64,000 nt of DNA, taken from contig NZ_CABVGX010000025.1 in NCBI RefSeq assembly GCF_902497625.1, positions 1-64,000 of the forward strand, written 5' to 3'. The stretch is from Pseudomonas fluorescens. Its GTDB lineage: Bacteria > Pseudomonadota > Gammaproteobacteria > Pseudomonadales > Pseudomonadaceae. Within the stretch, counting starts at the first letter, position 1; each line of letters opens with the position of its first letter. Shown piece after piece: positions 8,910 to 17,988 of this stretch. The position numbers and the translations under genes are program-made. The notes below the pieces were generated by a model. It was not told the origin of the DNA. It did not search any database and worked only from the letters and a program-made list of their open reading frames with translations.

Positions 8910-10139
8910 CTAGAACAACACCCGGCAACGAATGGTGCCATTGATGTGCTGCAACTTTTCCTGGGCAATTTCCGAGTAGTCGGCATCGACGTCGATCACG
9001 ACGTAGCCGACTTTTTCGTTGGTTTGCAGGAACTGACCGGAAATGTTGATACCGTTTTCGGCGAACACCTTGTTGATTTCGCTCATCACACCCGGAATGT
9101 TTTCGTGGATGTGCAGCAGACGGTGCTTGCCAGGGTGAGCCGGCAAGGCCACTTCCGGGAAGTTGACCGACGATACCGACGTACCGTTGTCGCTGTACTT
9201 GACCAGTTTTTCCGCCACTTCCAGACCGATGTTGGCTTGCGCCTCAGCGGTGGAGCCACCGATGTGCGGGGTCAGGATCACATTGTCCAGGCCACGCAGC
9301 GGGCTTTCGAACTCTTCATCGTTGGAGCGTGGCTCCACCGGGAATACGTCGATGGCGGCGCCGATCAGGTGCTTGTCCTTGATCGCATCCGCCAGCGCTT
9401 GCAATTCGACCACGGTGCCGCGAGCGGCGTTGATCAGGATGCCGCCCTTCTTGATCGCGCGAATTTCTTTCTCGCCGATCATCCACTGGGTGGCCGCCGT
9501 TTCCGGCACATGCAGGGTGACGATGTCGGACATGCCGAGCAACTCGTGCAGATTGTTGACCTGGGTCGCGTTACCCAGGGGCAGCTTGGTCACGGTGTCG
9601 TAGAAATACACCTGCATGCCCAGGCCTTCCGCGAGAACCGAAAGTTGCGTACCGATCGAGCCGTACCCGATGATACCCAGCTTCTTGCCACGGATTTCGA
9701 AGGAATTGGCTGCGCTCTTGATCCAGCCGCCACGGTGGCAGGATGCGTTTTTCTCAGGGATGCCGCGCAGCAACAGGATTGCCTCGGCCAGCACCAGCTC
9801 GGCCACGGAGCGGGTGTTGGAGTAGGGCGCGTTGAACACCGCAATGCCACGTTCGCGCGCTGCGTTGAGGTCGACCTGGTTGGTGCCGATGCAGAAACAG
9901 CCGACCGCCACCAGCTTCTTCGCGTGATCGAAGATTTCCTCGGTCAGTTGCGTGCGAGAGCGAATGCCGATGAAATGCGCATCAGCGATCTTTTCCTTCA
10001 GCTGGGCTTCCGGCAGAGAACCCGTGAGGTACTCGATGCTGGTGTAGCCCGCCGACTTGAGGACGTCGACAGCCGATTGGTGGACGCCTTCGAGAAGAAG
10101 GAACTTGATCTTGCTCTTATCGAGAGAAGTCTTGCTCAT
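8910..10139 (-). CDS. serA: D-3-phosphoglycerate dehydrogenase
   Basis: A 409-residue cytoplasmic enzyme, close to the 410 residues of E. coli SerA. It oxidises 3-phosphoglycerate to 3-phosphohydroxypyruvate with NAD, the first step of serine synthesis. The Rossmann motif GIIGYGSIGTQ, the following D2-hydroxyacid dehydrogenase blocks and LTPHIGGSTAEAQ with the catalytic His are present. A C-terminal ACT domain (from about residue 335) normally confers serine feedback inhibition. SerA of this type also reduces 2-oxoglutarate to D-2-hydroxyglutarate, which explains the divergent neighbour. Confidence 0.97.
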   Translation of the reverse strand: MSKTSLDKSKIKFLLLEGVHQSAVDVLKSAGYTSIEYLTGSLPEAQLKEKIADAHFIGIRSRTQLTEEIFDHAKKLVAVGCFCIGTNQVDLNAARERGIAVFNAPYSNTRSVAELVLAEAILLLRGIPEKNASCHRGGWIKSAANSFEIRGKKLGIIGYGSIGTQLSVLAEGLGMQVYFYDTVTKLPLGNATQVNNLHELLGMSDIVTLHVPETAATQWMIGEKEIRAIKKGGILINAARGTVVELQALADAIKDKHLIGAAIDVFPVEPRSNDEEFESPLRGLDNVILTPHIGGSTAEAQANIGLEVAEKLVKYSDNGTSVSSVNFPEVALPAHPGKHRLLHIHENIPGVMSEINKVFAENGINISGQFLQTNEKVGYVVIDVDADYSEIAQEKLQHINGTIRCRVLF

Positions 10140-10340
10140 CTGCGTAAACCTGTATCCCGGAAAAAAATGGCAGGAGATAGCCAGCAGACGCTGACCCGGA
10201 CGGCAAAGCCGTCGCCGCAGAACAGCCGTTGGGCACTATCCTGCGGGGTCGATATGCTAGCATAGGCGCCCCGCTAAACACTCATTCCTGCGACGTGAAG
10301 CGTTCTCAGGATGACCATGAATTGTTCGAGAGTTCTGTCG

Positions 10341-11735
10341 ATGACCGATCCTGCGCTGATTGATGAGCTGAAGACCCTGGTTGAGCCTGGCAAGGTGCTG
10401 ACCGACGCCGACTCCCTCAATGCTTACGGCAAGGACTGGACCAAGCATTTCGCCCCGGCACCTTCTGCGATCGTGTTCCCCAAGAGCACCGAACAGGTCC
10501 AGGCCATCGTGCGTTGGGCCAATGCACACAAGGTTGCACTGGTGCCATCGGGCGGTCGCACCGGACTTTCCGCCGCCGCCGTCGCTGCGAATGGCGAAGT
10601 GGTGGTGTCTTTCGACTACATGAACCAGATTCTCGAGGTCAACCTGACTGATCGCACAGCGGTCTGTCAGCCGGGCGTGGTTACCGAACACCTGCAGAAC
10701 GTTGCTGAAGAAAAAGGCCTGTATTACCCGGTTGATTTCGCTTCGGCAGGTTCCAGCCAGATCGGCGGCAATATCGGCACCAATGCCGGCGGAATCAAGG
10801 TGATTCGCTACGGCATGACCCGCAACTGGGTCGCCGGCATGAAAGTCGTCACCGGTAAGGGCGATGTGCTCGAACTCAATCGCGACCTGATCAAGAACGC
10901 CACCGGCTACGACATGCGTCAGTTGTTCATCGGCGCCGAAGGCACGCTCGGCTTCGTGGTGGAAGCGACCATGCGCCTCGACCGCGCCCCGAAAAATCTC
11001 ACCGCCATGGTTCTCGGCACCGCCGACTTCGACGCGATCATGCCGGTGCTGCACGCCTTCCAGAGCAAACTCGACCTGACCGCCTTCGAATTCTTTTCCG
11101 ACAAGGCTCTGGCCAAAGTCATGGGCCGTGGTGACGTGCCGCTGCCGTTCGAAACCGATTGCCCGTTCTATGCATTGCTGGAATTCGAAGCGACCACCGA
11201 AGAGGTGGCCAACCACGCCCTGGAAACCTTCGAGCACTGTGTAGAGCAAGGCTGGGTGCTGGATGGCGTCATGAGCCAGAGCGAAACCCAGCTGCAGAAC
11301 CTGTGGAAGCTGCGCGAGTACATCTCCGAAACCATTTCCCACTGGACGCCCTACAAGAACGACATTTCGGTCACTGTGTCGAAAGTCCCGGCGTTCCTGA
11401 AGGAGATCGACGCGATCGTCGGCGAACACTATCCGGACTTCGAAATTGTCTGGTTCGGCCACATCGGCGATGGCAACCTGCACCTGAACATCCTCAAGCC
11501 GGAAAACCTGAGCAAGGACGAGTTCTTCGCCAAGTGCGCGACCGTCAACAAGTGGGTGTTTGAAACCGTCGAGAAGTACAACGGTTCGATTTCCGCCGAA
11601 CACGGCGTGGGCATGACCAAGCGTGACTACCTGACCTACAGCCGCTCGCCGGTTGAGATCGAGTACATGAAAGCCGTCAAAGCGGTGTTCGACCCGAACG
11701 GCATCATGAATCCGGGCAAGATCTTCGCAGTTTGA
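10341..11735 (+). CDS. d2hgdh: D-2-hydroxyglutarate dehydrogenase (FAD-linked)
   Basis: A 464-residue flavoprotein of the GlcD/VAO family; start at the MTDPALIDELK methionine, which gives the usual length. The PCMH-type FAD-binding domain is shown by LVPSGGRTGLSAAAVA and GSSQIGGNIGTNAGGIKVIRYG; the C-terminal domain has HIGDGNLHLNI and AEHGVGMTKRDYL, with metal-binding histidines. Its position beside serA matches P. aeruginosa PA0317 and the P. stutzeri enzyme. That enzyme returns D-2-hydroxyglutarate to 2-oxoglutarate, passes electrons on to electron-transfer flavoprotein, and makes the SerA reaction thermodynamically feasible. Function is inferred from this strong context. Confidence 0.9.
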   Translation: MTDPALIDELKTLVEPGKVLTDADSLNAYGKDWTKHFAPAPSAIVFPKSTEQVQAIVRWANAHKVALVPSGGRTGLSAAAVAANGEVVVSFDYMNQILEVNLTDRTAVCQPGVVTEHLQNVAEEKGLYYPVDFASAGSSQIGGNIGTNAGGIKVIRYGMTRNWVAGMKVVTGKGDVLELNRDLIKNATGYDMRQLFIGAEGTLGFVVEATMRLDRAPKNLTAMVLGTADFDAIMPVLHAFQSKLDLTAFEFFSDKALAKVMGRGDVPLPFETDCPFYALLEFEATTEEVANHALETFEHCVEQGWVLDGVMSQSETQLQNLWKLREYISETISHWTPYKNDISVTVSKVPAFLKEIDAIVGEHYPDFEIVWFGHIGDGNLHLNILKPENLSKDEFFAKCATVNKWVFETVEKYNGSISAEHGVGMTKRDYLTYSRSPVEIEYMKAVKAVFDPNGIMNPGKIFAV

Positions 11736-11771
11736 TTTCGAACTTAAGTGCAACGAATCAGGAGTCGGTCA

Positions 11772-12437
11772 ATGAGCTATCAGCACCAGTATGTCGACGG
11801 TACCCGTATTCACTTCCCGCTGGGGAAAGTGGTGTGCATCGGCCGCAACTACGCCGAACACGCCAAGGAGCTGGACAATCCGGTGCCTACCGAGCCGCTG
11901 CTGTTCATCAAGCCGGGCAGTTGCGTGGTGCCGCTGGAAGGTGGTTTCAGCATTCCGACCGAGCGCGGCTCAGTGCACTACGAAGCGGAAATCGCGGTGC
12001 TTGTCGGCAAGCCGTTGTCGACCAAGCCGAGCCGCGAAGAGGTGCTCGACGCCATTTCCGGTTTTGCCCCGGCGCTGGACCTGACCCTGCGTGACAAGCA
12101 GGCCGAGCTGAAATCCAAAGGTCTGCCGTGGGAAATCGCCAAGTCGTTCGACGGCGCCGCAGTGATCGCCCCATTCGTTTCCGGCAGCCATTTTGCCGAC
12201 CTGACCGACATCGGCATCCGCCTGACCATCAACGGCGAAGTGCGCCAGGATGGCAACAGCAAGGACATGCTCAACCCGATCGTACCGATGATCCAATACA
12301 TGGCCGGTTGCTTCTCGCTGCAAGCGGGTGACGTGATCCTCACTGGCACACCGGTAGGGGTTGGCCCGCTGAATGTCGGCGACGAACTGGTTCTGGAATT
12401 ACCGGGCGCCAGCAGCTTCAACAGCAGCGTCCGCTAG
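11772..12437 (+). CDS. Fumarylacetoacetate hydrolase family protein (FAHD1-like)
   Basis: A 221-residue protein. The start at 11772 follows an AGGAG. The N-terminus GKVVCIGRNYAEHAKELDNPVP and the metal-binding acidic block VHYEAEIAVLVG are typical of the small FAH family, which includes acylpyruvate hydrolases and oxaloacetate decarboxylases. It begins 36 bp after the D-2-hydroxyglutarate dehydrogenase gene and is likely co-transcribed, hinting at 2-oxo-acid or oxaloacetate housekeeping, but the substrate is not established. Confidence 0.85.
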   Translation: MSYQHQYVDGTRIHFPLGKVVCIGRNYAEHAKELDNPVPTEPLLFIKPGSCVVPLEGGFSIPTERGSVHYEAEIAVLVGKPLSTKPSREEVLDAISGFAPALDLTLRDKQAELKSKGLPWEIAKSFDGAAVIAPFVSGSHFADLTDIGIRLTINGEVRQDGNSKDMLNPIVPMIQYMAGCFSLQAGDVILTGTPVGVGPLNVGDELVLELPGASSFNSSVR

Positions 12438-12455
12438 TCCCTACACCGCAATACC

Positions 12456-12547
12456 CTGTGGGAGCGAGCCTGCTCGCGAATGCGCTAAGTCATTCAACAT
12501 TTTTATTGAATGTGCTGGACAGTTCGCGGGCAGGCTCGCTCCCACAA
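12456..12547. repeat. REPIN (inverted REP pair)
   Basis: CTGTGGGAGCGAGCCTGCTC on the left and its complement GAGGCTCGCTCCCACA-type copy on the right, separated by about 45 bp of AT-rich sequence. It lies downstream of the FAH gene and before the SdiA-regulated-type gene. Confidence 0.85.
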
Positions 12548-12676
12548 TGATGCGCGGGTCATGCACAGGTGTGCCTTTTTCCGTTTTTTTTCACATTTTG
12601 ACTGGATAATTCCGGGGCCACCTGCCGCTTCGCCGGTTCCTTATGTGCTATTACCTTCGCCCTGTATCCCTGGAAC

Positions 12677-13615
12677 ATGCCCTCGATGCCGACCCAGCCT
12701 TTTCCCAAGCTTGAAACTTCTCGCCGCCCGCGCTTTTTCATGCGCTGGTATGTCTGGCTTTTACTGATCCTGGCAGCCGCCTATGGCCTCGCCTTTGCGA
12801 TGCATTGGGATGACCGCGGCGTGCTGTGGTTGCTCGAGGGTTTCGAAAGCCCGGCGGAGCGTAAGGACAGCATCTGGCTGCCGGATTACAAGGCGGTGAT
12901 TGATGCGAAAGCGTTGCCCGGCATGGAAAAGGACGAAGCGTCCGACATCGCCTACAACCCGCAATCCAAAACCCTGTTTTCGGTGATGGGCAAGAATCCG
13001 TTTCTGGTCGAGCTGAATTTGCAGGGCGACGTGCTGCGCAAAATGCCGTTGGTGGGCTGGAGCAATCCGGAAGCGTTGACGGTCATGGACAATGGTCTGC
13101 TGGCTATCGTCGATGAGCGCGAGCATGTTTTGTCCATCGTCAAGGTTGAAGCCGATACCCGTGAGCTCAATATCGCCAGCTTCCCTAAATACGACCTGGG
13201 CCCTTCCGAAGACCAGAACAAGGCGTTTGAAGCGATTGCCTGGGACGCCGGCCGTCGACAGATCCTGCTGGGCGAAGAACGTCCGCCGGCATTGTTCACC
13301 TGGAACAGCGACGGCAGCCAGACGCTCACCGGCGACAAGCAGAAGCTCGCCAGCGACGAACTGGATATCCGCAACCTGTCGGCGCTGGCCATCGACCCGC
13401 GCACCGGTCACACGCTGGTGCTGTCTGCCGATTCACACCTGTTGCTGGAACTCGACGAGACGGGCGAGCAGGTCAGTTTCATGACCTTGCTGGGCGGTTT
13501 CAACGGGTTGAAAAAAACCATCCCGCGCGCCGAGGGCGTGACCATGGACGAGGCGGGCACGCTGTACATCGTCAGTGAGCCGAACCTGTTTTATCGATTC
13601 GAAAAGCAGCACTGA
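12677..13615 (+). CDS. SdiA-regulated domain (beta-propeller) membrane-anchored protein, copy 1
   Basis: A 312-residue protein with one N-terminal membrane segment (WYVWLLLILAAAYGLAFAM, about residues 25-43) and a large extracytoplasmic domain of the SdiA-regulated/esterase-like-phytase type. Visible blocks are ASDIAYNPQSKTLFSVMGK, LVGWSNPEALTVMDNGLLAIVDE and the C-terminal AEGVTMDEAGTLYIVSEPNLFYRF. A second gene of the same family follows directly (13733). Function is unknown; beta-propellers of this kind often bind ligands or calcium. The exact start is uncertain because a second Met lies three codons downstream. Confidence 0.78.
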   Translation: MPSMPTQPFPKLETSRRPRFFMRWYVWLLLILAAAYGLAFAMHWDDRGVLWLLEGFESPAERKDSIWLPDYKAVIDAKALPGMEKDEASDIAYNPQSKTLFSVMGKNPFLVELNLQGDVLRKMPLVGWSNPEALTVMDNGLLAIVDEREHVLSIVKVEADTRELNIASFPKYDLGPSEDQNKAFEAIAWDAGRRQILLGEERPPALFTWNSDGSQTLTGDKQKLASDELDIRNLSALAIDPRTGHTLVLSADSHLLLELDETGEQVSFMTLLGGFNGLKKTIPRAEGVTMDEAGTLYIVSEPNLFYRFEKQH

Positions 13616-13732
13616 TCAATTAGTTTGTAGGAAATACGACGCTTTGTTGTAGGCCAAGGCTAATGGCCATTAAGCTTCAATTCAGACTGCCGTGGTATTT
13701 CATCCGCCCGTCCTGATTCCGAGCTTCCCTGA

Positions 13733-14650
13733 ATGCGCCGACTTGCCCGTCCCAAACCCTTGATTATGATGTTCGGGGTCTTTGCTCTGATCGTGCTGAT
13801 TGCGATTGGCCAGTTCATGCGCCTGTTCGAGCGCGCCTGGTTCAATGTGAACACCCTTTGGCAAGCCGAAAGCGCCCAATCCATCGGGCTCGATCACTAC
13901 AGGGTCACGGTTGAGGCGCGGGTCATCGATGGGCTCAACGATAATGTCTCTGCCCTGACGTACGATCCTGTGCGCAAGAGCCTGTTTACGGTGACCAATA
14001 AAGACTCCGAACTGGTTGAGCTGTCGCTGGAGGGCCAGATCATTCGGCGTATTTCTTTAATTGGTTTCGGCGATCCGGAGGCGGTGGAGTTCATCAGCGC
14101 CGATACTTATGTGATCACCGACGAACACCAGCAACGCTTGATCAAGATTCATCTGGACGAAGAAACGACGTTCCTGGACGCAGCCGATGCCGAGCAGATG
14201 ACGCTGGGTGTGCATATGAACGGCAATAAAGGCTTTGAAGGGCTGGCGTACGATTCGGTGGGCAAGCGTCTGTTTGTCGCCAAAGAACGCGACCCGATGC
14301 TGATTTATGAAGTTCAGGGTTTTCCTCATTACAATCCAGAAAAATCCTACGCGGTGCACGTGGTGAACAACCCGAAGCGCGATGCCGGAATGTTCGTGCG
14401 CGATCTGTCCAGCCTGCAATACGACGAGCGCAGCGGGCATTTGCTGGCGCTGTCGGATGAGTCGCGGCTGATTCTGGAACTGGATGTGGACGGGCGGCCC
14501 CTGAGCACCATGTCATTGAGCAAGGGGCGTCAGGGATTGCAGAAGACTGTGCCGCAAGCGGAAGGCATCGCCATGGATGACGACGGCACGATGTACCTGG
14601 TGAGCGAGCCGAACCTGTTCTACGTCTTCAAAAAACCGGTACAACCCTGA
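13733..14650 (+). CDS. SdiA-regulated domain (beta-propeller) membrane-anchored protein, copy 2
   Basis: A 305-residue paralogue of the preceding gene, with an N-terminal membrane anchor (PLIMMFGVFALIVLIAIGQF) and the same domain: VSALTYDPVRKSLFTVTNK, LIGFGDPEAVEFISADTYVITDE, and a C-terminus AEGIAMDDDGTMYLVSEPNLFYVF nearly identical to that of copy 1. The rest has diverged clearly, so this is an old duplication. The 117-bp gap contains no terminator, so co-expression is possible. Function unknown. Confidence 0.78.
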   Translation: MRRLARPKPLIMMFGVFALIVLIAIGQFMRLFERAWFNVNTLWQAESAQSIGLDHYRVTVEARVIDGLNDNVSALTYDPVRKSLFTVTNKDSELVELSLEGQIIRRISLIGFGDPEAVEFISADTYVITDEHQQRLIKIHLDEETTFLDAADAEQMTLGVHMNGNKGFEGLAYDSVGKRLFVAKERDPMLIYEVQGFPHYNPEKSYAVHVVNNPKRDAGMFVRDLSSLQYDERSGHLLALSDESRLILELDVDGRPLSTMSLSKGRQGLQKTVPQAEGIAMDDDGTMYLVSEPNLFYVFKKPVQP

Positions 14651-14667
14651 CCAACACCCCGAAACAA

Positions 14668-14760
14668 CTGTGGGAGCGAGCCTGTCGCGAAGGCGGTCGG
14701 TCAGCCGACATCTCCATCGACTGATGCTGCCCCTTCGCGAGCAGGCTCGCTCCCACAGGT
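14668..14760. repeat. REPIN (inverted REP pair)
   Basis: Left copy CTGTGGGAGCGAGCCTGTCG lacks two bases relative to the usual sequence; the right copy (CGAGCAGGCTCGCTCCCACA) is intact. It occupies the gap between the convergent SdiA-regulated-type gene and rpiA. Confidence 0.85.
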
Positions 14761-14772
14761 TTTGCGTTGGTC

Positions 14773-15447
14773 TTACTGGGCGCGCAAGGTTTTCACACCT
14801 TCGCTGGTGCCCAAGAGCAACAGATCCGCCGGACGCGCCGCAAACAAACCGTTGGTGACCACGCCCACAATCGCATTGATCTGCGTTTCCAGCTCCACCG
14901 GGTTGGTGATCTGCATGTTGAACACATCCAGAATGATGTTGCCGTTATCGGTCAGCACGCCTTCGCGGTAAACCGGGTCGCCGCCGAGCTTCACCAGCTC
15001 GCGGGCCACGTGGCTACGAGCCATCGGGATCACTTCGACCGGCAGCGGGAACGCGCCGAGGACCGGCACCAGTTTGCTGCCATCGGCGATGCAGATGAAG
15101 GTCTTGGCCACAGCGGCGACGATCTTCTCGCGCGTCAGCGCAGCGCCGCCGCCCTTGATCAGATTCAGGTGCTCATCGCTTTCATCGGCGCCATCGACAT
15201 AGAACTCAAGGTCGCTGACGGTGTTCAGTTCGTACACCGGAATGCCATGTCCCTTCAGGCGCGCGGCAGTCGCTTCGGAGCTGGCGACCGCGCCGTCGAA
15301 CGCACCTTTGTGCTTCGCCAGGGCATCGATGAAACAGTTGGCGGTGGAGCCAGTGCCAATCCCAACGATGCTCTTGTCATCGAGTTTCGGGAGGATGAGG
15401 TCGACGGCGGCCTGAGCCACTGCCTGTTTGAGTTGATCCTGGTTCAT
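14773..15447 (-). CDS. rpiA: Ribose-5-phosphate isomerase A
   Basis: A 224-residue cytoplasmic enzyme that interconverts ribose 5-phosphate and ribulose 5-phosphate in the non-oxidative pentose phosphate pathway. Family motifs are present: VGIGTGSTANCFIDAL near residue 30, YVDGADE around the catalytic Asp, LIKGGGAALTREKIVA and the C-terminal half of normal length. It is transcribed divergently from ilvA across a repeat-rich 550-bp gap. Confidence 0.97.
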   Translation of the reverse strand: MNQDQLKQAVAQAAVDLILPKLDDKSIVGIGTGSTANCFIDALAKHKGAFDGAVASSEATAARLKGHGIPVYELNTVSDLEFYVDGADESDEHLNLIKGGGAALTREKIVAAVAKTFICIADGSKLVPVLGAFPLPVEVIPMARSHVARELVKLGGDPVYREGVLTDNGNIILDVFNMQITNPVELETQINAIVGVVTNGLFAARPADLLLLGTSEGVKTLRAQ

Positions 15448-15556
15448 GCGGGCTCCGAAGTGCCGAGAGGACGAAAGGCCGGCATTATAAGCTTCAGGAC
15501 GGGGGAGGTCATTGCCCGATTGGCCGGTGCGGCGGTATGTCAGTGGGAGTTTTATT

Positions 15557-15888
15557 TTGTGGCGAGGGGGCTAGCTTGTGGCGAGGGGGCTTGCCCCCGT
15601 TGGAGCGCGAAGCGCTCCCCGGCATTCTTTCAGGCAGACCTCATTCGCACATTTTTACGACTGCTTTGCAGCCGAACGGGGGCAAGCCCCCTCGCCACAG
15701 TGGATGTGCTGCAAAGGGGCAAGCCCCCTCGCCACAGTGGATGTGCTGCAAAGGGGCAAGCCCCCTCGCCACAGTGGATCTGCTGCAAAGGGGGCAAGCC
15801 CCCTCGCCACAGTGGATCTGCTGCAAAGGGGGCAAGCCCCCTCGCCACAGTGGATCTGCTGCTAAGGGGGCAAGCCCCCTCGCCACAA
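15557..15888. repeat. Expanded REP array in the rpiA-ilvA gap
   Basis: The 552-bp gap between rpiA and ilvA contains no gene. It holds two forward copies of TGTGGCGAGGGGGCTTGCCC-like sequence (about 15557-15602) and six inverted copies of GCAAGCCCCCTCGCCACA starting at 15682, 15719, 15756, 15794, 15832 and 15870. The period is 37-38 bp, and the linker TGGATSTGCTGCAAAGG is itself conserved. This looks like a REPIN whose right arm was amplified in tandem. Open frames through it are repetitive artefacts. Confidence 0.9.
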
Positions 15889-15999
15889 TGAGTCTCCATC
15901 GCCTATGGAGGGTTAAAACCACCGGTTTAGTGTGGTCGCCCGGCCGAAAGCCGGGTTAGACTCCTTGGCCCTGCCCAAACCGCTCAGTGATGTTTTCCG

Positions 16000-17514
16000 A
16001 TGCTCGAACAGTACGTCAAAAAGATCCTCACCTCGCGCGTTTATGACGTTGCCGTAGAAACCCCGTTGCAGACTGCCCGTCAGCTCTCCGAGCGGCTGGG
16101 CAACAGCATTTGGCTCAAGCGTGAAGACTTGCAGCCGGTGTTCTCGTTCAAGATTCGCGGCGCTTACAACAAGCTCACTCAGTTGAGCGACGAGGAACGT
16201 GCCCGTGGCGTCGTGACCGCGTCGGCGGGCAACCACGCGCAAGGCCTGGCGCTGGCGGCGAAGGTATTAGGCGTGAAAGCGACCATCGTCATGCCCAAGA
16301 CCACCCCGGAAATCAAAGTCGAAGGCGTGCGCTCACGTGGCGGCAAAGTGGTCCTGCACGGGGATTCGTTTCCGGAAGCCCTGGCCTACTCGCTGAAGCT
16401 GGTCGATGAAAAAGGCTACGTTTACATTCACCCCTATGACGATCCCCACACCATTGCCGGGCAGGGCACGGTGGCGATGGAAATTCTGCGCCAGCACCCT
16501 GGCCGCCTGGATGCGATTTTCGTTCCGGTAGGCGGTGGCGGGCTGATCGCCGGTATCGCCGCTTACGTGAAATACCTGCGCCCGGAAATCAAAATCATCG
16601 GCGTCGAGCCAGACGACTCCAACTGCTTGCAGATGGCCATGGCGGCCGGCGAGCGCGTGGTGTTGCCAACCGTTGGCATTTTTGCCGACGGCGTTGCCGT
16701 GGCGCAGATCGGTCAATATACGTTTGAAATCTGCAAAGATCATGTCGATGAAGTGATTACTGTCAGCACTGACGAAATCTGTGCGGCCATCAAGGATATC
16801 TACGATGATACCCGCTCGATCACCGAACCTGCCGGCGCACTCGGCGTTGCCGGGATCAAAAAATACGTCGAGCAGCACGGGCTTGCCGGCCACACCTTCG
16901 TCGCGATCGATTCAGGTGCCAACGTCAACTTTGACCGTTTGCGCCATGTTGCCGAGCGCGCCGAACTGGGCGAGGGTCGCGAAGCCATTATCGCCGTGAC
17001 CATCCCGGAGAAACCGGGCAGTTTCAAGGCGTTCTGCGAAGCCATCGGCAAACGCCAGATCACAGAATTCAACTACCGCTACAACACCGGCAGCGAAGCG
17101 CACATCTTCGTCGGAGTACAGACCCACCCGGACAACGACCCGCGCAGTGCACTGCTCGCCAGTCTGACCGAGCAGGGTTTTCCAGTGCTCGACCTGACCG
17201 ACAACGAGTTGGCCAAGTTGCACATTCGCCACATGGTCGGCGGGCGTGCGGCGCACGTTGTCGATGAGGTAGTGCTGCGTTTCGAATTCCCGGAGCGTCC
17301 GGGCGCGTTGTTCAATTTTCTCAGCAAACTCGGCGGGCGCTGGAATATCTCGATGTTCCATTACCGCAACCACGGCGCGGCGGATGGTCGCGTGGTGGCC
17401 GGGCTGCAGGTGCCTCACGACGAGCGTCATCTGGTTCCAGCAGCACTTGAGGAAATCGGCTACCCGTATTGGGATGAAAGCGACAACCCGGCCTATCAGC
17501 TGTTTCTTGGCTGA
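16000..17514 (+). CDS. ilvA: Threonine ammonia-lyase, biosynthetic
   Basis: A 504-residue PLP enzyme that deaminates threonine to 2-oxobutyrate, the committed step to isoleucine. The PLP lysine is Lys51 in SFKIRGAYNKL; the glycine-rich phosphate loop VPVGGGGLIAGIA is present. Two C-terminal ACT-like regulatory domains (from about residue 325: EGREAIIAVTIPEKPGSFKAF and RFEFPERPGALFNFL) mark the long, isoleucine-inhibited biosynthetic form rather than the short catabolic one. Confidence 0.97.
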   Translation: MLEQYVKKILTSRVYDVAVETPLQTARQLSERLGNSIWLKREDLQPVFSFKIRGAYNKLTQLSDEERARGVVTASAGNHAQGLALAAKVLGVKATIVMPKTTPEIKVEGVRSRGGKVVLHGDSFPEALAYSLKLVDEKGYVYIHPYDDPHTIAGQGTVAMEILRQHPGRLDAIFVPVGGGGLIAGIAAYVKYLRPEIKIIGVEPDDSNCLQMAMAAGERVVLPTVGIFADGVAVAQIGQYTFEICKDHVDEVITVSTDEICAAIKDIYDDTRSITEPAGALGVAGIKKYVEQHGLAGHTFVAIDSGANVNFDRLRHVAERAELGEGREAIIAVTIPEKPGSFKAFCEAIGKRQITEFNYRYNTGSEAHIFVGVQTHPDNDPRSALLASLTEQGFPVLDLTDNELAKLHIRHMVGGRAAHVVDEVVLRFEFPERPGALFNFLSKLGGRWNISMFHYRNHGAADGRVVAGLQVPHDERHLVPAALEEIGYPYWDESDNPAYQLFLG

Positions 17515-17552
17515 GTGGCTACGCTGATGGCAAGTCATAGGGAAATCGAACC

Positions 17553-17978
17553 ATGGATACGTTAACCGCCCTGAAAATGGCGCACACCGCGGCGACAGCA
17601 ATCATGTTCGGCTGTGCACTGGGCCTGGCGATATGGGTCTGGCAAACGCGGCGTAGTGGTGATGCGACTGCTGCGGCGCGCACGCTGCAACGGCCACGGC
17701 TGTTCGTCTGGCTGCTGATGGGCTTGGCATTGTTGAGTATGCCGTTCACGGGTTGGTGGATGGTGCATCTGGTGGGCTGGCCGCTGGGGCAGACGTGGTT
17801 ACTGGCCTCGAGTGTGCTTTACACGGTGGCGGCGCTGGGCTGGTTCTGGCTATTGGTGCGGTTGAACAAGTTGCGCAAGGCGTCGGGCGGGAGCGGCAAG
17901 TTCACCTTTGCGTTAGCGTTATTCAGCTTCGTCTGTTTCGTCGCGATTGCCGGACTGATGGGTGCCAAGCCGGTTTAG
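17553..17978 (+). CDS. DUF2269-type small integral membrane protein
   Basis: A 141-residue inner-membrane protein with four predicted hydrophobic helices (roughly residues 5-28, 48-70, 75-100 and 115-137). The pattern of a conserved His near the N-terminus (LKMAHTAAT) and MPFTGWWMVHL resembles DUF2269. No function is known. It follows ilvA after 38 bp and may be co-transcribed with it. Confidence 0.65.
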   Translation: MDTLTALKMAHTAATAIMFGCALGLAIWVWQTRRSGDATAAARTLQRPRLFVWLLMGLALLSMPFTGWWMVHLVGWPLGQTWLLASSVLYTVAALGWFWLLVRLNKLRKASGGSGKFTFALALFSFVCFVAIAGLMGAKPV

Positions 17979-17988
17979 CGCGGACCGT

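Noticed and set aside
15674..15888. Regularly spaced repeats resembling a CRISPR array
   Set aside because: The linkers are conserved rather than unique, the repeat is a known REP type and no cas gene is near.
15537..15959. Overlapping open frames on both strands in the rpiA-ilvA gap
   Set aside because: They are translations of the REP array (repeating KPPRHSG-type strings) in several frames, not genes.
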